NCBI GenBank assembly: GCA_016302005.1
Contig: JAEDOK010000084.1
Location: 1 to 7,591, forward strand
DNA length: 7,591 nt
From: Oscillospiraceae bacterium
GTDB taxonomy: Bacteria; Bacillota_A; Clostridia; Oscillospirales; Oscillospiraceae
Reading direction: 5' to 3'
The notes below the pieces were generated by a model. That model saw only the letters and a program-made list of their open reading frames with translations, did no database searches and had not been told where the DNA came from. Below, one piece after another: positions 5,231-7,591 of the stretch (within the stretch, counting starts at the first letter, position 1; each line of letters begins with the position of its first letter). The position numbers were made by a program, and so were the translations under genes.

Positions 5231-6517
5231 TTATACGGCTTCCAGCGCCTGCGCGATGTCGGCGATCAGGTCATCGGCGTTTTCCAAACCGCAGCTCAGA
5301 CGCACTAAATCGGGGGAGACGCCTGCGGCGGCAAGCTCCTGATCGTTCATCTGGCGGTGCGTCGTGCCTGCCGGATGCAGGCAGCAGGTGCGGGCGTCGG
5401 CGACATGGGTTTCAATGGCGGCGAGCTGCAAATGCTCCATGAAGCGCGCTGCCGCCTCGCGTCCGCCCTTCACGCCGAAGGAGATCACGCCGCAGGAGCC
5501 GTTGGGCATATACTTTTTTGCGCGCTCGTAGTATTTGTCGCCGGGCAGACCGCAATAGCTGACCCATGCGATCTTCTCATGTGCTTGCAGGTATTCCGCG
5601 ACCTTTTGCGCGGTTTGGCAGTGCTGACGCATCCGCACGGGCAGACTCTCTAAGCCGAGGTTGGTCAAGAAAGCGTTCTGTGGGGACTGCACGGAGCCGA
5701 AATCGCGCATGAGCTGGGCGGTCGCTTTGGTGATGAACGCTCCCTCCTTGCCGAAACGCTCCACATAGACGACACCGTGGTAGCTGTCGTCCGGCGTACA
5801 CAGACCGGGGAATTTGTCGGGATACTGCCCCCAGTCGAATTTGCCGCCGTCCACGATGCAGCCGCCGAGGGCTGTGGCGTGACCGTCGATGTATTTGGTG
5901 GTGGAATGGGTCACGATGTCCGCGCCCCACTCCAAGGGACGGCAGTTGACGGGCGTGGCGAAGGTGTTGTCCACGATCAGCGGAACGCCGTGGGCGTGGG
6001 CGGCTTTGGCGAATTTCTCAATGTCCAGCACCGTCAGCGCGGGATTGGCGATCGTCTCGCCGAAGACAGCCTTGGTGTTCGGACGGAAGGCAGCGTTCAG
6101 CTCCTCCTCGGAGCAATCGGGATCGACAAAGGTGAATTCCACGCCCATGCGCTTCATCGTGACGGCGAAGAGGTTATAGCTGCCGCCGTAGATGGCGGAG
6201 GAGCTGACCACATGGTCGCCGTTGCCCGCGATATTAAAGACCGCGAAGAAGGTCGCCGCCTGACCGGAGCCTGTGAGCATTGCCGCCGTGCCGCCCTCCA
6301 AGGCGGCAATTTTTGCCGCGACAGCGTCGCAGGTCGGGTTGCTCAGGCGGGAGTAAAAATAGCCGTCGGATTCCAAATCGAAGAGCTTTGCCATTTCACT
6401 TGCGCTCTCGTAGCGGAAGGTGGTGCTTTGAATGATGGGGATTTGGCGCGGCTCGCCGTTTTTCGGCTGATAGCCTGCCTGAATACACAGTGTTTCGGGA
6501 TGCAGGTTTTTATTCAT
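5231..6517 (-). CDS. metY: O-acetylhomoserine sulfhydrylase (aminocarboxypropyltransferase)
   Basis: The 428-residue PLP enzyme of the Cys/Met metabolism family replaces the acetyl group of O-acetylhomoserine with sulfide to give homocysteine in the cytoplasm. The PLP lysine is K208 in HSTTKYIDGH. D183 (VDNTFATP) contacts the pyridine nitrogen, SGQAA (84-88) and YSRLSNPT (55-62) bind cofactor phosphate, and HPAGTTH (381-387) is the C-terminal family signature. Length is typical of MetY and longer than cystathionine gamma-synthase. The start has GAGGTG close upstream. It is the first gene of metY-metA, so the operon makes homocysteine by direct sulfhydrylation without cystathionine. Expression is probably set by the leader peptide and terminator upstream. 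A dual role as cysteine synthase is possible in this family. Confidence 0.96.
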   Translation of the reverse strand: MNKNLHPETLCIQAGYQPKNGEPRQIPIIQSTTFRYESASEMAKLFDLESDGYFYSRLSNPTCDAVAAKIAALEGGTAAMLTGSGQAATFFAVFNIAGNGDHVVSSSAIYGGSYNLFAVTMKRMGVEFTFVDPDCSEEELNAAFRPNTKAVFGETIANPALTVLDIEKFAKAAHAHGVPLIVDNTFATPVNCRPLEWGADIVTHSTTKYIDGHATALGGCIVDGGKFDWGQYPDKFPGLCTPDDSYHGVVYVERFGKEGAFITKATAQLMRDFGSVQSPQNAFLTNLGLESLPVRMRQHCQTAQKVAEYLQAHEKIAWVSYCGLPGDKYYERAKKYMPNGSCGVISFGVKGGREAAARFMEHLQLAAIETHVADARTCCLHPAGTTHRQMNDQELAAAGVSPDLVRLSCGLENADDLIADIAQALEAV

Positions 6518-6547
6518 AATTACACCTCATACGGTAAAAATAGAACA

Positions 6548-6601
6548 GGGAAGCGTTGAACCGATCCGCAGGAGCGTTCAGCGGATGGTTCAGAGATTCC
6601 C
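6548..6601. repeat. Hairpin repeat in the metY leader, copy B
   Basis: On the minus strand GGGAA, then TGAACC-ATCCGC, an 11-base loop, GCGGAT-C-GGTTCA, then TTCCC form a long hairpin with one bulged base and a small internal loop. It sits between the leader terminator and the metY ribosome site. It is homologous, in the same orientation, to copy A beyond metA. It might be an inserted repeat or a second regulatory or stabilising fold. Confidence 0.7.
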
Positions 6602-6603
6602 AA

Positions 6604-6631
6604 CAAAAAAGGGCAGCACGAAGCCGCCCTT
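6604..6631 (-). terminator. Intrinsic terminator (attenuator) ahead of metY
   Basis: On the minus strand AAGGGCGGC (6631-6623), loop TTCGT and GCTGCCCTT (6617-6609) form a 9-bp stem with one G-T wobble, ending in six T. It lies about 105 bases downstream of the promoter start and about 90 before metY, so it must be bypassed for expression. Its 5' arm AAGGGC is exactly complementary to GCCCTT in codons 18-19 of the leader peptide frame. A small hairpin TTGCG-TAT-CGCAA shares its first two bases, giving an antiterminator fold. Confidence 0.82.
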
Positions 6632-6647
6632 GCGATACGCAAAAATG

Positions 6648-6710
6648 CTACCGAAGGGCATAAAACGGCATAGAGACGGCGCGGCGGCTCAAAATCGCCG
6701 TATGCGTCAT
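6648..6710 (-). CDS. Leader peptide of the metY-metA operon, 20 residues
   Basis: The frame reads MTHTAILSRR-AVSMPFYALR. AAAGGGG lies 10 bases before the ATG and the frame starts about 26 bases after the expected transcription start. It stops 16 bases before the terminator stem, which is classic attenuator geometry. There is no run of Met or Cys codons; it has two adjacent Arg codons (9-10), an internal Met (14) and a final Arg. What would stall the ribosome is therefore not obvious. A ribosome at the stop codon would cover the antiterminator strand and favour termination, while one held earlier would allow read-through. I know of no characterised peptide with this sequence. Confidence 0.62.
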   Translation of the reverse strand: MTHTAILSRRAVSMPFYALR

Positions 6711-6742
6711 GCCGATCACGCCCCTTTCGCTGATTTGCTATT

Positions 6743-6771
6743 ATTATAGTTGCATTCGAACGGAAAGTCAA
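6743..6771 (-). promoter_or_regulatory. Sigma-A promoter of metY-metA
   Basis: On the minus strand TTGACT (6766-6771), a 17-bp spacer and TATAAT (6743-6748) predict a start near 6736 and a leader of about 220 bases. A perfect 9-bp inverted pair CCCCTTTCG (6721-6729) and CGAAAGGGG (6773-6781) brackets this promoter; its inner copy contains the leader-peptide ribosome site. Confidence 0.82.
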
Positions 6772-6830
6772 CCGAAAGGGGAACAATCTGTGTCGGTTTT
6801 ATGAAATTTTCAAAATTGCCGTCCATTGAC

Positions 6831-6859
6831 TTGCTTTTTTTTGAAAGCTGCGATATTAT
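6831..6859 (+). promoter_or_regulatory. Probable promoter of the atp operon
   Basis: TTGCTT (6831-6836), a 17-bp spacer and TATTAT (6854-6859) lie about 50 bases before the first atp gene and diverge from the metY promoter. TTGACT at 6826-6831 is a better -35 box but would need a 22-bp spacer. The signal is moderate. Confidence 0.5.
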
Positions 6860-6906
6860 AAAGATAATCGGGAGAATTTGGATTTTCATCCGGAGGGCGA
6901 AAAACG

Positions 6907-7164
6907 ATGCCGAAAAAGGTGTTCCGCGTGATGTATGCGCTCAATTATATCACGCAAGCGGCGTTCTGCCTGATCTGCCCGGCGGGACTGCTGATCCTCG
7001 GCGGCTGGTTCCTGACGAACCGCTGCGGCGTGGGAAAATGGGCGATGATCGTCTCGATCGTGCTCGGCGTCCTCTTCGGACTTTACAGCATGTTCAGCTT
7101 CATCCTGAAGACGATGGATCATATCGACCCGACGCAGGACAAAGGAGGCGGGAAGCGTGAATGA
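6907..7164 (+). CDS. AtpZ-like ATP synthase accessory membrane protein
   Basis: The 85-residue product has two membrane segments (about 13-36 and 45-67) joined by a short NRCGVGKW loop, with a polar tail ending GGGKRE. Size, topology and its place just ahead of atpI match the AtpZ/AtpI family found as the first gene of many Firmicute F1Fo ATP synthase operons. AtpZ with AtpI has been linked to ring assembly and magnesium or calcium transport. Sequence conservation in this family is low, so the call leans on context. GGAGGG lies nine bases before the ATG. Its last eight bases overlap atpI. Confidence 0.75.
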   Translation: MPKKVFRVMYALNYITQAAFCLICPAGLLILGGWFLTNRCGVGKWAMIVSIVLGVLFGLYSMFSFILKTMDHIDPTQDKGGGKRE

Positions 7165-7567
7165 ATCGAATCCAACCGCGCAGACGTTCCGTGATATCCT
7201 GCCTGTGATGCTCGGCGAGCTGCTGCTGACGGGCATCATGCTCGGTGTCTATGCACTGATCGGCCGGTTTTCCGTAAAGGTGCTTTGCGGTGCGCTGCTG
7301 GGCGCGGGTGCGGTGCTGCTCAACTTCTCCGTGATGATTTTTGCGCTGCTCAAGGCGGAAAAGCGCGGCAGTCCGGAAAAGGGGCAGCTCTATGTCAAGG
7401 CAACCTATGCGCTGCGGATGCTCCTACTGGCAGCCGTTTTAATCGTCGCTCTCAAGACGAAAGTGTTTGATCCGCTGGCAACGGCGCTGCCGCTGTGTTT
7501 TCAGCCTATTGCCGTGTGGCTGTTTGAGCTTTTTCGTAAGAAAGACCTGCTAACAAAAGTCAAGTAG
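7157..7567 (+). CDS. atpI: ATP synthase subunit I (AtpI)
   Basis: The 136-residue product starts at GTG, preceded by AGGAGG at eight bases, and overlaps the preceding gene by eight bases, indicating translational coupling. It has four likely membrane segments (about 14-36, 41-65, 84-100 and 104-125) and a basic C-terminus (FRKKDLLTKVK), with a GALLGAGAVLLNF stretch typical of ATP synthase I proteins. These proteins help assemble the c-ring and may act as chaperones in the membrane. An ATG at 7161 is in another frame and cannot be the start. The next expected gene, atpB for subunit a, would begin just beyond the window; the final 24 bases hold no gene start that I can identify. Confidence 0.82.
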   Translation: MNESNPTAQTFRDILPVMLGELLLTGIMLGVYALIGRFSVKVLCGALLGAGAVLLNFSVMIFALLKAEKRGSPEKGQLYVKATYALRMLLLAAVLIVALKTKVFDPLATALPLCFQPIAVWLFELFRKKDLLTKVK

Positions 7568-7591
7568 GAATTTCAGAAATTTTGCAGCGCA

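Noticed and set aside
5777..6559. 260-codon plus-strand frame opposite metY
   Set aside because: It is antisense to a fully conserved MetY with all PLP residues, and has no promoter or ribosome site of its own.
6518..6742. SAM riboswitch or T-box in the metY leader
   Set aside because: I find neither the S-box core nor the T-box GGTGGNACC-type sequence; the leader is better explained by a short frame plus terminator.
6520..6786. 88-codon minus-strand frame across the metY leader
   Set aside because: It starts upstream of the metY promoter and runs through the terminator and hairpin; the short leader frame in another phase has the ribosome site.

Overview
The window looks like chromosomal DNA of an anaerobic, gut-type Firmicute (Clostridia). 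I suggest an Oscillospiraceae/Ruminococcaceae relative, by inference only. The reasons are strong AGGAGG-type ribosome sites, sigma-A promoters with exact 17-bp spacers, a group B [FeFe] hydrogenase, a MetA with the acetyl-CoA-type Glu111, an AtpZ/AtpI pair opening an ATP synthase operon, and dense GC-rich palindromic repeats between genes.

Layout. Bases 1-643 look like the right end of an integrated mobile element. They hold a 58-residue GTG-start gene on the minus strand with promoter, operator-like palindrome and terminator, then a run of 11-bp direct repeats. The element stops inside a tRNA-Thr(GGU) 3' half (644-688) that starts exactly at the anticodon loop and is followed by the tRNA's own terminator. 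This is the expected form of an attR site. From 726 to 1429 there is no protein gene. This stretch holds a compact candidate small RNA on the minus strand (about 930 to 856) with a near-perfect promoter and its own terminator, a 110-bp interrupted inverted repeat, and one copy of a dispersed 20-bp palindrome.

Bases 1430-3585 form a two-gene plus-strand unit: a monomeric group B [FeFe] hydrogenase and a nicotinamidase-like cysteine hydrolase, closed by a 16-bp terminator stem that includes the stop codon. Bases 3586-4294 are a gene-free mosaic of nested repeat families. Bases 4295-6771 form a minus-strand methionine operon, metY-metA. Acetyl-CoA and homoserine give O-acetylhomoserine (MetA), which with sulfide gives homocysteine (MetY). 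Its leader carries a promoter, a 20-codon leader peptide, an intrinsic terminator with a competing antiterminator, and a hairpin repeat. A second copy of that repeat abuts the metA stop codon. Bases 6831-7567 start the atp operon on the plus strand (AtpZ-like, then AtpI).

The least explained items are the candidate small RNA at 856-930, the leader-peptide attenuator of metY-metA, the related hairpin repeats flanking that operon, and the tRNA-Thr attachment site with its 11-bp repeats.
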